Positions 38,201-44,863 of a stretch of 64,000 nucleotides of DNA are shown here, in pieces (position 1 is the first letter of the stretch; every line of letters begins with the position of its first letter). Made by a program: the position numbers and the translations under genes. The stretch is from positions 1,550,001 through 1,614,000 of the forward strand of contig JADKHR010000001.1 of NCBI GenBank assembly GCA_016721625.1, written 5' to 3'. Under the pieces are notes generated by a model that was not told where the DNA came from, did no database searches, and saw nothing but the letters and a program-made list of their open reading frames with translations. This DNA is from Elusimicrobiota bacterium (lineage in GTDB: Bacteria > Elusimicrobiota > Elusimicrobia > FEN-1173).

Positions 38201-39968
38201 TGGCGTAGGAGAACATGCTCAGCGCCATTCGCCCGGTCAGGCTTTGTTTCAAGGACGGGAGGGGCGAGCCCGGCGCCGGCCAGGTCGCCAGGTTGGCCTC
38301 ACGAACGGAGTGCGCAAAGGCGTCGGGAGCCTGAGAAATGGTGAGGTCTTCGGACGAAGGGGCGGCCTCGTCGGTCTCAAACCGGGGCTGGATCACGGCG
38401 TAGCCGACGTCGGACTGCCGGAAAAGGCGGGTCAGACCCGGCGTGTGGAACCCGCCCGCAATCAGGACGCCGCGTTGGGCGCCGGTCCGAGCCATGTCCG
38501 CCAGGGCATTCTTGACCAAGGACGCGTCCCGTTCCAGGGCGAGCTCGTAGTACGCCCGCACCTCGGGGAGCGAGCGGGTCCAAGCCAGCGGGTCGAGGAG
38601 CGCCGGGACCGCGCTCGCTGAAACGCTCAGGCCCAGAGACGCTTCTTGGAGGGCGATGTATTTTTCCACCTCCGCCCAATCCAGGGGCCCCGCCTGCCGG
38701 AAAGCGGCGTATTGGTCCGGGGTCATTTCCTGCTTCCAAAGCAACCGTTCCAGGGCGACCCGCCGATCGGTGTCGACGAGGCGCCACACCCGGTCGTCAC
38801 CGGAGTATTTTTCGAACAATCGGGCGCGCCATTGCTCGGCCTCCACCAACAGTTCATCATGGCGGAGGGAATCCGAAAGCCTCAAGTATCCGACATACCT
38901 CCGAAGTTCACGGGTGGGAAGGTCCTCGCCCTGCCGCTTAAGCTGGGTCGCCATGGACAGGAGGGCCTGGTAGAAATCCCCCTGGGTGAGGCGGCCTTCC
39001 CGGACATCGATCGCCTTCGCGGCCAAGTCCTTCACCGCGTCGACGGAGAGCGAGGCCGCCATTTTACGCACCAAGAGATCCCGTTCCTCCGCCAACGCCC
39101 GAGGATCCATTTCGGTTTCCAGTTTGGTGAGCCGAAGGAGGGCGTCCAAATTCGGGTAGTCCGCCGCGCGGAGAGGGTCCGGGGACAAGGCCCGAATATA
39201 GTCGATGAACGTGAGGGTTTGGTTCGTGTAGGCTTGAAACGGCTGGTCGAGTTTCAGGAGCGAAGGGGGATACACCTTGGTTTTGATCGCGCTCAGGCGG
39301 GCCTGGATCCGGCCGATGTGGGCGTCCGCGGCGGCGCGGGCCTGGGCTGTTTCGTGCCGCGCGGCCAGGTTCTGTTTGTAGAGGTCTTGGTTTTCAACGC
39401 CCAGGAGGCGGAAGGTTCCGGACGAGGAAACGATCGCGCGGTATTCCTCTCCGGTGAGCTCTTTCTGACGAAGGTGAACCCGGGCCACGCGCTCCTTGAT
39501 ATCGTCGAAAGGAAAGGCCGACAGCCAATCGAGGTTAGCCGGTCCCGCCCCGCCTTCCTGATAGACGGGCACGGCCCCCGCGCCATTCCACCCCGCGCGA
39601 AAGAGCCCGTCCAAAATTTTCGACGCGTTGAGTTGTGCGCCGTAGAGCCCGTGGGCGTCTTGCATGTGGAGGAGAACCGGCGCCCCGGGCCGGGGAACAC
39701 GGGTCTCGACCACGGTGCCGAGCGATGAGGGAAGACGATAGGCGCCGAGGATCGGGTTGAGGGATTCTTTGGGCCAGGAAATGGAGGAAAGGAGGTTCCG
39801 GGCATCGCCCTCCCCGCTGTTCGGCCGGGAGTGGGACCGGGCCGTTTGGCGGTCCGCCCAGAATGTGGATTGGGCGAAGGGTTCCCCAACCGTGGTGAAA
39901 AAGAAAGCACCCGCCACGAAACCCGTGACGACCTTTTTCAGCGTCATTGACGACAGCCGAATTATCAT
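29163..39968 (-). CDS. N-terminal segment of the giant protein: signal peptide, SH3-M23 peptidase, TolC-like coiled coils
   Basis: The ATG at 39968 follows an AGGGGA site and gives a signal peptide (VVTGFVAGAFFFTTVGEPFA). Residues about 90-540 carry H-x-QDAHGLYGAQ and LIAGGFHTPG motifs that faintly recall ChaN/TraB-like proteins. Membrane clusters lie near 775-845 and 950-1,160. An SH3 domain (1,581-1,643, SGLNVRGAPG) precedes an M23 peptidase (1,679-1,793) with HAGVD and HAH metal ligands. Long coiled coils at about 2,140-3,400 include TolC-like SVGLTVAFTLHDPAALLKG. A missing G near 29211-29217 throws the frame off, so the last 18 or so residues before the stop at 29163 are spurious; the true protein continues into the next segment. 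Confidence 0.8.
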   Translation of the reverse strand: MIIRLSSMTLKKVVTGFVAGAFFFTTVGEPFAQSTFWADRQTARSHSRPNSGEGDARNLLSSISWPKESLNPILGAYRLPSSLGTVVETRVPRPGAPVLLHMQDAHGLYGAQLNASKILDGLFRAGWNGAGAVPVYQEGGAGPANLDWLSAFPFDDIKERVARVHLRQKELTGEEYRAIVSSSGTFRLLGVENQDLYKQNLAARHETAQARAAADAHIGRIQARLSAIKTKVYPPSLLKLDQPFQAYTNQTLTFIDYIRALSPDPLRAADYPNLDALLRLTKLETEMDPRALAEERDLLVRKMAASLSVDAVKDLAAKAIDVREGRLTQGDFYQALLSMATQLKRQGEDLPTRELRRYVGYLRLSDSLRHDELLVEAEQWRARLFEKYSGDDRVWRLVDTDRRVALERLLWKQEMTPDQYAAFRQAGPLDWAEVEKYIALQEASLGLSVSASAVPALLDPLAWTRSLPEVRAYYELALERDASLVKNALADMARTGAQRGVLIAGGFHTPGLTRLFRQSDVGYAVIQPRFETDEAAPSSEDLTISQAPDAFAHSVREANLATWPAPGSPLPSLKQSLTGRMALSMFSYAIKGMVQPGNKQAAEIERKLEVFAGVMKSVGIKSEIRRAVVSLDEGGKQALVLYGSFNGELFIIAQSLDERESISFVSESYASGSETSLNKKLGALLAAPSLVGTVGEGLKSFWAVLQSIRSARIPLKSEQLASLRAQALSGVQQAARAIQVPATSSAAEGQKIIDQAEGAVPVAARNFRSRLAGAVPSLVAAGKRGLVFAGKSVALMGAGIGAAHAAGGAAALTSVGLSSLMVGWMVVAMGAVVLWQSYQPAAGILGFGTKAPAVGSAPKTMPRKYDEPAAAADRRERFRGSLAKQGLSEKEIANVLGQATDWSLVERSLEGLNYAAYRETNFKGDAADINFKEMWQQARREAGSLQVRAAWTVGSFALYRFALHLFRGFYLRHPESALRYHLNIRGAGGKNYLTADQVDRLTLDEILRQQNVRSGSFAGLRHVLDRALGAARWGAEVTTVAAHLRFLTERGRLWLVSTVIVGSGISLMAAVPLLILLPGAFYLYALARYAPEKGALIPKLFGLGGTSARRAHYMRMLAIPVLGLALYALAGSFGVDFLRFNPLLQIFGLEGYLKVPVLGTFIQSFAIAGILSPLATVFIRSYARQVASVKNQRLDQSTALAPPLVEPIRFKRSEAGAMVEAEGPGTVPVLAYRPPADAGKGEARLWSWDGAAVIRYLESLQNTPSLSPADAGQAIAKIGAVLLHDASLNRVYGRVLRGTELQKLQIRKLLEGLEARAGPMLEKDAKTVLQSLRTEGRASRRQVFQDPRFWRQVLPSGWFSMWFVNTEVSAVLAQGAWFDSWLSRFASALSPQPVEIHFVEQLFQPIEGAHPQDGHGVARTGWRLYGPDDFMGQFAERWGGMLGVFNHLASTVQNAIESIPGVGDWYFQVRYLPEIVEAQRTPSVMDRATSHGEAVQFVRARAKAVHAFEAKNGPIVPHTLELTRGPKPLLEQVLDWFIPSARADEPGATMVVALAAPTPPPESASPPVSSVPAIESSEAPSVSRSWVVATRSSGLNVRGAPGKDAPWVASLAKGDPVTVFERSGDWARIGEGKWVSVRFLAPADPVERVAAQVRRAVESRATPNLSSELKASAANLARVPIGGEFGAPRVNDLGEGYAHAGVDVPVPMGTPIRAPEPMRVVRVGDFGARAGYGLELRDRAGYSYRFFHTSDQFPYKAGEELPAGAIVGTTGDSGDAQGHPHAHVEVRGPTGLLNPMLARLSPLDFLAEKEKPILLAVNDSVAPGDAHFSIGGVGADAAERVDLKTVMEQSDRSASVRLKDLDAKKSRVVVDELLSRYFVLDFNVLAQEARSRGKSPQEIANDSGTRAEFLARLQMADSDQATQRKAGVYAAKQLEIAADLYRLDLTIKTAQELLDINDTEKTIARIEKERAVLQAFREDLEQKRIPERIEHPKVLAELTQDIRTLEGDLEDAQSKRRSQTFDLARRLALPSPDETRFDLGPGPAAEAALRALVETKVGERSMRVRQIADLKVEQMKAAVPDQFRKDSTLSGVVSLAKLLGNKVTLGAGLVVEFLARATLSDPEREAVREASVWAYVRAVIQAEEVRNNETRKARESALQVVSTSMRSENLRRETAELEKKNQAMAARMLQGLSPARDRLDLLRESSKATRDLAKAEREEARQKVEALSFAAPYRPAVLTESDRAAAGSRALESIFAVLLDLPGTLLRAIASDDAKLDALRKEKLDRILPPGERTPFSVKNGTADELFPFMQSRNPTLRQGKAYVEEQESKRAAQAAAGDPKVGLYFRWLSGADQAKDLGRLGRFSVGLTVAFTLHDPAALLKGSLAEMELDKAKFAVAQAEQEGYSSLADLLHDLSRELAKRPQVEAERRAAEKRLLNAEGFEVYGQNRLREIAKVRFELARLEDEKINIDTRVRSLKGRIKDLVGGTSRDIVAFEDNFSTEGLKKQIEARRFDRSVEITARGAELTESGRRDLEDLGAGIPKVREYVAALLSLSRETSSTDAGLLILIQNHLERMEETRISVQKNPIEGLQALSEHSVRLSATIASLTPALKWKTAEGFALRQMADAWDKTFMGRFDPFISQRIALKSAEGHQLQSVIDNEMEPLKLNIDFITLFAAGGQGGKALTNAFRDEIATALPLPAKVMEGLFSPFHQLYSALFDSKSPDKDKGFQGVVRELIPYLKSKEARAAAIETNTRKALEDLETARQREMEWLNLRDATIAYVQALRRISAVMEERVKNGLPPLREFASLAEENRYYFEETNHLGDLRRTREVRGELERVEKELLFLGVDPDALPAVPKADRTKELSISAGSEGARKAFETRLAKLREGTEASRLKYIEASSYLGRMRTTFETRGPNPVLSADLFSRGNSLTGRAVDAERARLGAAQAATDLIADTQAARIQKQGGDYTQAWVQSLLYDMMANVSRDRLGRAAGAKGEDIDVSIAQLQESALREQAEKARAAVLAEKKNLASTLGETQVDYLLGRVPGVRQTIKAIEEIAQTTEGPRGRPDFSPIVQNLRRQQESLNFEAAELRTKQWIPDMKIEVELPEGETLLRLTLSSRLIGGDAGPRIKIIGLEGEQVRLLEEEAVFNIESFAQQYKKDLEGVLLRLNRVEEQLKELLAGGQSLDVLVREYKKGGIQSAPVIAKIAEAVRLTTERSYLVMRTGLLYLTFSQQMAAYNVRMPTLREHLDTMGFPSEGSGTDSLLNDLQSMSTSNRDGVSAIPADWTLARKLTPVRNEPTVPVVNAIGARTVNFISTPADPRGHSVPVDHLKFTGPGEIKKTTDDALAKTRIRATDDHLLNADEVALVLKDGLDLYRSPEALKEYAWMAPLVYNRFKDITDPRDLPTFLSIPLEAAYNKRFPHHSTLMADAEVGRQSNRNFVAEFYVLPFFYAMWLEGERARGKVLPGQERGWLKARLAIDEKQIRLGIRERHGDRSITPAERKEHILWQKDITDTMSLALLRKFPEGERTEIRAAIQRSLNKSFPAIAKLNGMNGDGSSPESFLYGDIHTERLTSAFVAYAWPTDWIPRRWSPSWTW

Positions 39969-40160
39969 TTTTCCCCTAGACTTAGGACCGACCGATCTCT
40001 GGCGTGCATACACCCGCGCACGGATATCAATGTATCAGAGTTACTCCGAATTTCGCCTTAAGGAATTGTAAATTTTCTGTAAACGCTTTCGCCCGAAATG
40101 AAGAGGCCCGGCCAGGGGGAAATCCAATGGCCCTCAGATATTTCGCGTTTTCGCGGCCCC
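39969..40160 (-). other. Leader region of the giant gene
   Basis: This 192-base gap between the helicase stop and the giant gene's ATG has a conspicuously AT-richer stretch near 40030-40090 (on the minus strand, TTTACAGAAAATTTACAATTCC) where a promoter is likely, but no -35/-10 pair stands out. A weak inverted repeat (GGCCA ... TGGCC, near 40110-40130) might end the helicase transcript. No small gene is seen. Confidence 0.35.
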
Positions 40161-42044
40161 TTATTCGGACCGCCACTCCCAGGCGCTTCGGTGTTCTCCG
40201 TGGGCTTGGACGTAATCAAGGAACGCCTCGTAAAAACGATGTCTTCCAATGGTGGCGGAGTCGCCCACCACGACCAGGAGGCGCCGCGCCCGCGTCATGG
40301 CCACGTTCATCCGGCGGGTGTCGGAGAGGAACCCCACTTCGCCCGTTTCGTTGGAACGGACAAGCGAAAGGAGGATGACTTCCTTTTCGCGGCCCTGAAA
40401 ACCGTCCACGGTGCCCACCTCCAACCCCCGCGGCACTTGATGGCGGAGGAGCCGCACCTGGGCCGAATAGGGGCTGATGAGGGCGGCCCAATGGGGTTTC
40501 ACCCCGGCCTCCGCCAGTTCCCTCCAAAGTTTCAATAAAAGGCCGGCTTCGCCTTCGTTCTCGCGGCTGTCCAAAAGCTCGTTCCAGGTTTCCGTGAAGT
40601 TCGTCCCCGCCGTGTCCACGAAAATCAGGCGGCCGCCCGTGAGCCCCGTCGGGGCGACGTTCGGAATGTCGAGCAGGGTGTGGTTCCGCACGGACTCGTG
40701 GGCGATCAGTTTCCCTCCGTAAAAACGCTCGGAGGAGAAACCCATGATCTGTTCGTTCATCCGGTACTGGACCCGCAGGAGGGTCTGAAGGTTTTCCGGC
40801 AGGTCCGGCTGGAGCCGTTCCATGAGCGTGACCTTCAAGCCCCGCTCCGCGGCTTCGGGCGAATGGATCGTGGGCGGCAACTGCAGGGGGTCCCCGGCCA
40901 TGACGATCTTGTCCGCCAGCAGGATCGGCACCCAAGAGAGGGGCTCCGCCGCCTGGCTGGCCTCGTCCAAGCAGACCAGGTCGAATTTCTCCGAGGCCAA
41001 CAAATGCCCGATCCCGCCGTGGGTGGCGAGGACCACTTCCGCCTGTTGCACGATCCGTTTCGAAATGGATTTCTCCATGGCGCGGGCCTCTTTCCAGAGA
41101 GCCTTGATTTCCCTCTTCAGCGCCTTGTCCTCTTCCGGGGTCAACCGGCCCCGCTCGCGTTGCAGGACCATCCGTTCCCGGTCGTGGTCCATAATGCGGA
41201 TGACCTTCTGGTCCGGGTGGTCGTCCAGCTGAGCCAAGAGGGTGGCGTGGCGGAGGTTTTCCAAGATGCGGGCGGGATGGCCCAGCCGGACCACGTTTAA
41301 CCCGGCGTCCAAGAGTTTCTCCAGCATGTTGTCCACGGCGATGTTGGAGGGGGCCGTGGCCAACACCGACTTCCCCTGGAGGACGGCCTGGCGGATGAGC
41401 TCGACCAAAACCGTGGTCTTGCCCGTGCCCGGCGGCCCGTGGATCAGGGCCACATCCCGGGCCGCCAGGGACGACCGCACGGCGTCCCGCTGGAATTCGT
41501 TCAACCGCTCGTTAAAAAAAACCAGCTCGGGGAGGGGGTCCGCCTGGGGCGGTTCATGGCCCAAGAGGATTTTCCGCAGTTCCCCCAACCGCCCGCCCTG
41601 GCGGCTGGCGATGTCCAGGGCGCGGCGCATGCGCTTGTAGGTCGCGTCCGACCCCAGGAGGTCGATGCGGCACTTTCCGACGGGCTCCTCCCCCAACTCC
41701 TGGTTGAGGGCCACCGTGACGCGGTATTCCTCCACGTCGTAGAGAGTCCCTTCCCGCGAAAACTCCCCGTTGACGAAGGTGACCCGGACCAGGTCGCCGG
41801 AATCCATGGCGTGGAACGGCGAAATGGTTTCGCCCTGGGGAGAACGCGACAGGATGAGGAGGGGCAGGCCGCCGACGCCCACGTCCCGCCGTTCGATGAC
41901 GAGGCGGGTGACGGTCTTGCCCAACTGTTCCCGCATCTCCACGGGCCAGCGGTCCAGGGCGCGTTTGTTTTCCTCTTTTTCGGCTTCCCGCTCGATCTCG
42001 AGCAGGTCCAGGAGGGTATGAAAATGGTTTTCGGGGTCCAGCAC
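40161..42044 (-). CDS. Superfamily 1 helicase of the UPF1/IGHMBP2 type
   Basis: The 627-residue cytoplasmic protein has an N-terminal beta-barrel-like region (to about 190) and then the complete SF1B motor: Walker A GPPGTGKTT, TAPSNIAVDNM, DEASQAAE, GDPLQLPP, QYRMNEQIM, GTVDGFQGREKEVI and NVAMTRARR. Family members unwind DNA or RNA 5'-3'; the bacterial role is not defined. Its start is a GTG at 42044, since the next in-frame Met would delete part of the N-terminal domain. It follows RNase R by 44 bases on the same strand, so a joint role in RNA metabolism is plausible but unproven. Confidence 0.93.
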   Translation of the reverse strand: MLDPENHFHTLLDLLEIEREAEKEENKRALDRWPVEMREQLGKTVTRLVIERRDVGVGGLPLLILSRSPQGETISPFHAMDSGDLVRVTFVNGEFSREGTLYDVEEYRVTVALNQELGEEPVGKCRIDLLGSDATYKRMRRALDIASRQGGRLGELRKILLGHEPPQADPLPELVFFNERLNEFQRDAVRSSLAARDVALIHGPPGTGKTTVLVELIRQAVLQGKSVLATAPSNIAVDNMLEKLLDAGLNVVRLGHPARILENLRHATLLAQLDDHPDQKVIRIMDHDRERMVLQRERGRLTPEEDKALKREIKALWKEARAMEKSISKRIVQQAEVVLATHGGIGHLLASEKFDLVCLDEASQAAEPLSWVPILLADKIVMAGDPLQLPPTIHSPEAAERGLKVTLMERLQPDLPENLQTLLRVQYRMNEQIMGFSSERFYGGKLIAHESVRNHTLLDIPNVAPTGLTGGRLIFVDTAGTNFTETWNELLDSRENEGEAGLLLKLWRELAEAGVKPHWAALISPYSAQVRLLRHQVPRGLEVGTVDGFQGREKEVILLSLVRSNETGEVGFLSDTRRMNVAMTRARRLLVVVGDSATIGRHRFYEAFLDYVQAHGEHRSAWEWRSE

Positions 42045-42088
42045 GACGGGGATTCTAGCAGTTTGACGTCGGGGAATGGAGCCGGCGA

Positions 42089-44254
42089 TTACGATCGGTG
42101 GGGCGGCTTGGAGCGGGGAGAGCGGGCGACGGATTCTTCGAGAACGAAATCCAGCTGTCGTTTTTCGGTGTTGGCGGCGGCCAGACGAACGCGGACGGGT
42201 TGGCCGAAACGGTAGATGTGGCCGGTGCGGCGGCCGCGGAGTTGGGCGCGGAGCTCATCGTATTGATAGTAGTCGTCCCCCAGCTCCGCCATGGGGACCA
42301 GGCCTTCCACGAAAACGGCGGTGGGTTGGACGAACATGCCGAAACTGGTGACCCCCGTGACGATGGCGTCGAAGGTTTCCCCCACCCGACGGGTCATGAG
42401 CTGGGCGCGCTTCAGATCCAAAAATTCCCGCTCTGCCTCCACCGCCACGCGTTCCCGGGTGGAGGCGTCCAGGGTCAGGTCCGGCAGGCGCCCTTTCCAT
42501 TCCGCTTGGCGGCTGGGCGTCAGGAGGCCGTTCTCTTTTTCCTTGGCCAGGCGGTGGACCAGGAGGTCGGGATAACGCCGGATGGGCGAGGTGAAATGGG
42601 TGTAGGCCGTGGAGGCCAGACCGAAATGGCCGGCGTTTTTGGGGGAATAAACCGCCTGTTTCAGGCTCCGCAGGATCATCATGTGGACCATGGGCTCCAC
42701 GGGTTTTCCGCGGACGCCGGCCATGACCTTCTGGAGGGAGGCGGGTTTGCCGTCGTGGAGACCCGCGGGGATCGCCACGCCCACGGCGCGCAGGGTTTTC
42801 TCCAGCGCCTCCATCTTGGCCGGGTCGGGCTTTTCGTGAACGCGGTACAGGAAAGGCACGGCGGCCATGCCCCGGGCCACGGTCTCATTGGCCAGGAGCA
42901 TGAACTCTTCGATCAACTTGTGGCTTTCCCCCCGCTCGCGCCGACGGGCGTCCAGGGGCCAGCCCTGGTCGTCCACGACAATATAGGGTTCGGGGAAATC
43001 GAAATCCAAGGAACCGCGCCCGAAGCGTTTCTCCCGCAGGAGGCGGGCCAGGGCGCCCATGCGGGAAACGGCCGCTTGAACGGGGGGGGAAACGTCGATG
43101 GCGGTCTCGCCTTTCAGAAGGCTCTCCACCTCTTCGTAGGTGAACCGGCGGACGCTCCGGATGGCGCTTTCAAAAATTTGATGGCTCGTGACGTCGCCCG
43201 CCTGGTTCAGTTCCATGAGGCAGGTGAGGGTGAGTCGCGGCACGTGGGGCCGGAGCGAACAGAGATTGTCGGAAAGGGGAAAGGGAAGCATGGGGACCAC
43301 GGCCCCCGAAAGATAAACGCTGGTGCTCCGGCGGCGGGCCTCCTCGTCCAAGGCGCTTCCCTCCCGCACGTAATGGGATACGTCCGCGATGTGAACGCCC
43401 AGCCGCCAACCGCCCCCGGCCAGCTCTTCCAGGGATACCGCGTCGTCGAAATCTTTCGCGTCGGCGCCGTCGATGGTGAAGACGGGGATGTCGAAAAAGG
43501 TTTTCCGCCCCTGCCAAGCGGAGGCGGGGACATCGTCGCCGAAAGAGGCCGCCTCCCGTTCCACCTCGGCGGGAAAGGCCTCGGCGATGCCGTATTTGCG
43601 GAGGAGGAACTTCAGGTCCACGGCCGGATCGTTCCGCCGGCCCAAAATCTCGGTGAGGACGCCGGCCGCGGATTCTTTGGGGGTGGGCCAGCGGGTCACG
43701 CGCAGAACGCAGAGGTCCCCCGCGGCGGGAGTCAACCCGCCCAGGTCCAGGATCGACACGGGATCTCCCGCGCCTTCCGGAGCCAAGGCGGGGCGCGCCC
43801 CGGCCACGAACGAACCCACCAACGTCGTTCGCGCCCGGGAAACCACGGAAAGGATTTCCCCCTCCGGCCGGTCGCCCGAACGAAGGACGCGGGCGGAAAC
43901 CCGATCCCCGTTCATGGCGAGCTTAAGCGTGGGCCCCGTGACAAAAAGGTCGGGTTTTCCCGTGGTTCCCGACAAAACGAAACCGAAACGTCCCTTCAGC
44001 TGAAGAACGCCCTCCAGAACGGAAGAGGCCCCCGAAGCGGCGGGAGGCGGCGGAGGGCCCCGTCGAATGGGGCCGGCGGGAGCTGGAACGGGCTTCCTTT
44101 TTTCGTGGGTCCGGTGGGGATGTGAATCACGCCGGGACGGCGTGGAGGGGGGGCCCTTGGGGCCCTGGGGCCGCGATCCTTGGGGACCGGACGGGGCCCC
44201 GTGGGGTGGATGCCCCCCGGAACGACGGTTTTTTCCATGCGAATTTCGAGCCAT
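42089..44254 (-). CDS. rnr: Ribonuclease R (3'-5' exoribonuclease, RNB family)
   Basis: The 721-residue product begins with about 75 Pro/Gly/Arg/His-rich residues, probably disordered and RNA-binding. A cold-shock-type OB region follows (GVLQLKGRFGFVL), then the RNB catalytic domain with the metal-binding aspartates in DGADAKDFDDAVSL and the conserved FTSPIRRYPDLLVHRL, and a C-terminal S1 domain (VTGVTSFGMFVQ). The enzyme degrades structured RNA processively in the cytoplasm. It follows the DUF4202 gene by only 9 bases. Length and motif order are normal; the long low-complexity N-terminus is the unusual part. Confidence 0.95.
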   Translation of the reverse strand: MARNSHGKNRRSGGHPPHGAPSGPQGSRPQGPKGPPSTPSRRDSHPHRTHEKRKPVPAPAGPIRRGPPPPPAASGASSVLEGVLQLKGRFGFVLSGTTGKPDLFVTGPTLKLAMNGDRVSARVLRSGDRPEGEILSVVSRARTTLVGSFVAGARPALAPEGAGDPVSILDLGGLTPAAGDLCVLRVTRWPTPKESAAGVLTEILGRRNDPAVDLKFLLRKYGIAEAFPAEVEREAASFGDDVPASAWQGRKTFFDIPVFTIDGADAKDFDDAVSLEELAGGGWRLGVHIADVSHYVREGSALDEEARRRSTSVYLSGAVVPMLPFPLSDNLCSLRPHVPRLTLTCLMELNQAGDVTSHQIFESAIRSVRRFTYEEVESLLKGETAIDVSPPVQAAVSRMGALARLLREKRFGRGSLDFDFPEPYIVVDDQGWPLDARRRERGESHKLIEEFMLLANETVARGMAAVPFLYRVHEKPDPAKMEALEKTLRAVGVAIPAGLHDGKPASLQKVMAGVRGKPVEPMVHMMILRSLKQAVYSPKNAGHFGLASTAYTHFTSPIRRYPDLLVHRLAKEKENGLLTPSRQAEWKGRLPDLTLDASTRERVAVEAEREFLDLKRAQLMTRRVGETFDAIVTGVTSFGMFVQPTAVFVEGLVPMAELGDDYYQYDELRAQLRGRRTGHIYRFGQPVRVRLAAANTEKRQLDFVLEESVARSPRSKPPHRS

Positions 44255-44263
44255 GGGGTCAGT

Positions 44264-44863
44264 CTACCATTTTACCCCGGAGTTACCTAAAAGAACCGGG
44301 GCGAGGGCCTTTTGGGCGGCGGGAGGAAAGGGCAGGGACTGGGCGGCGGCCCGGCCGGCGGGAGACATCTTTTTCCAGGTTTTCCCCAGGATCTCGCCCA
44401 TTTTTTCCTCCGTCGTCTTGACTAAAAGGTTTGGGAAGAGGGTTTCCAGGAAGACCAGGCACAGCGCGTCTTCCAGAACCACTCCTTCGGGATCCCCGGC
44501 CCGGTGGGCGGCCTTGGTGATCAACGCGGCCACGCGAGAAATCTCCTCCGGCCCGTAACCCGCCCGCTCCATCGCTTCCCCCGTCCGACGGGCGTGGAAC
44601 GCCTTCAGATCTTCCCGCCAACGCAGGTACCCGGCCCGACCCTCGGGATAGGCGGTTCGCGGCGAGGTCCAACGTTCGATGTGTTGGCCGCGGGCGGCGA
44701 TCCGCAGAAGGTCCGAAGCGTCGGGTTTCAATCGCAGGACCCAGGCCGTCAAACGGTCCGCATGGTCGATTTCCATCGGCTGACCCTCAGGGGTCAGGCG
44801 CGGGTCGGCCCTGTTGGCGGCATCCAGGGCGGCGAGGGCGACGGGGAAACGCGGATCGCTCAA
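44264..44863 (-). CDS. DUF4202-family protein
   Basis: About 199 residues matching the DUF4202 family: FPVALAALDAANRADPR at the N-terminus, AARGQHIERWTSPRTAYPEGRAGYLRWREDLKAFHA in the centre and VLEDALCLVFLET near the end. The conserved His, Asp and Glu residues suggest an HD-like metal site, but no activity is established. The frame is open further upstream, yet homology begins at SDPRF. I therefore place the start at a TTG (44863) that overlaps the upstream stop as TTGA. The gene belongs to the minus-strand group running from the TPR protein to the helicase. Confidence 0.8.
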   Translation of the reverse strand: MSDPRFPVALAALDAANRADPRLTPEGQPMEIDHADRLTAWVLRLKPDASDLLRIAARGQHIERWTSPRTAYPEGRAGYLRWREDLKAFHARRTGEAMERAGYGPEEISRVAALITKAAHRAGDPEGVVLEDALCLVFLETLFPNLLVKTTEEKMGEILGKTWKKMSPAGRAAAQSLPFPPAAQKALAPVLLGNSGVKW

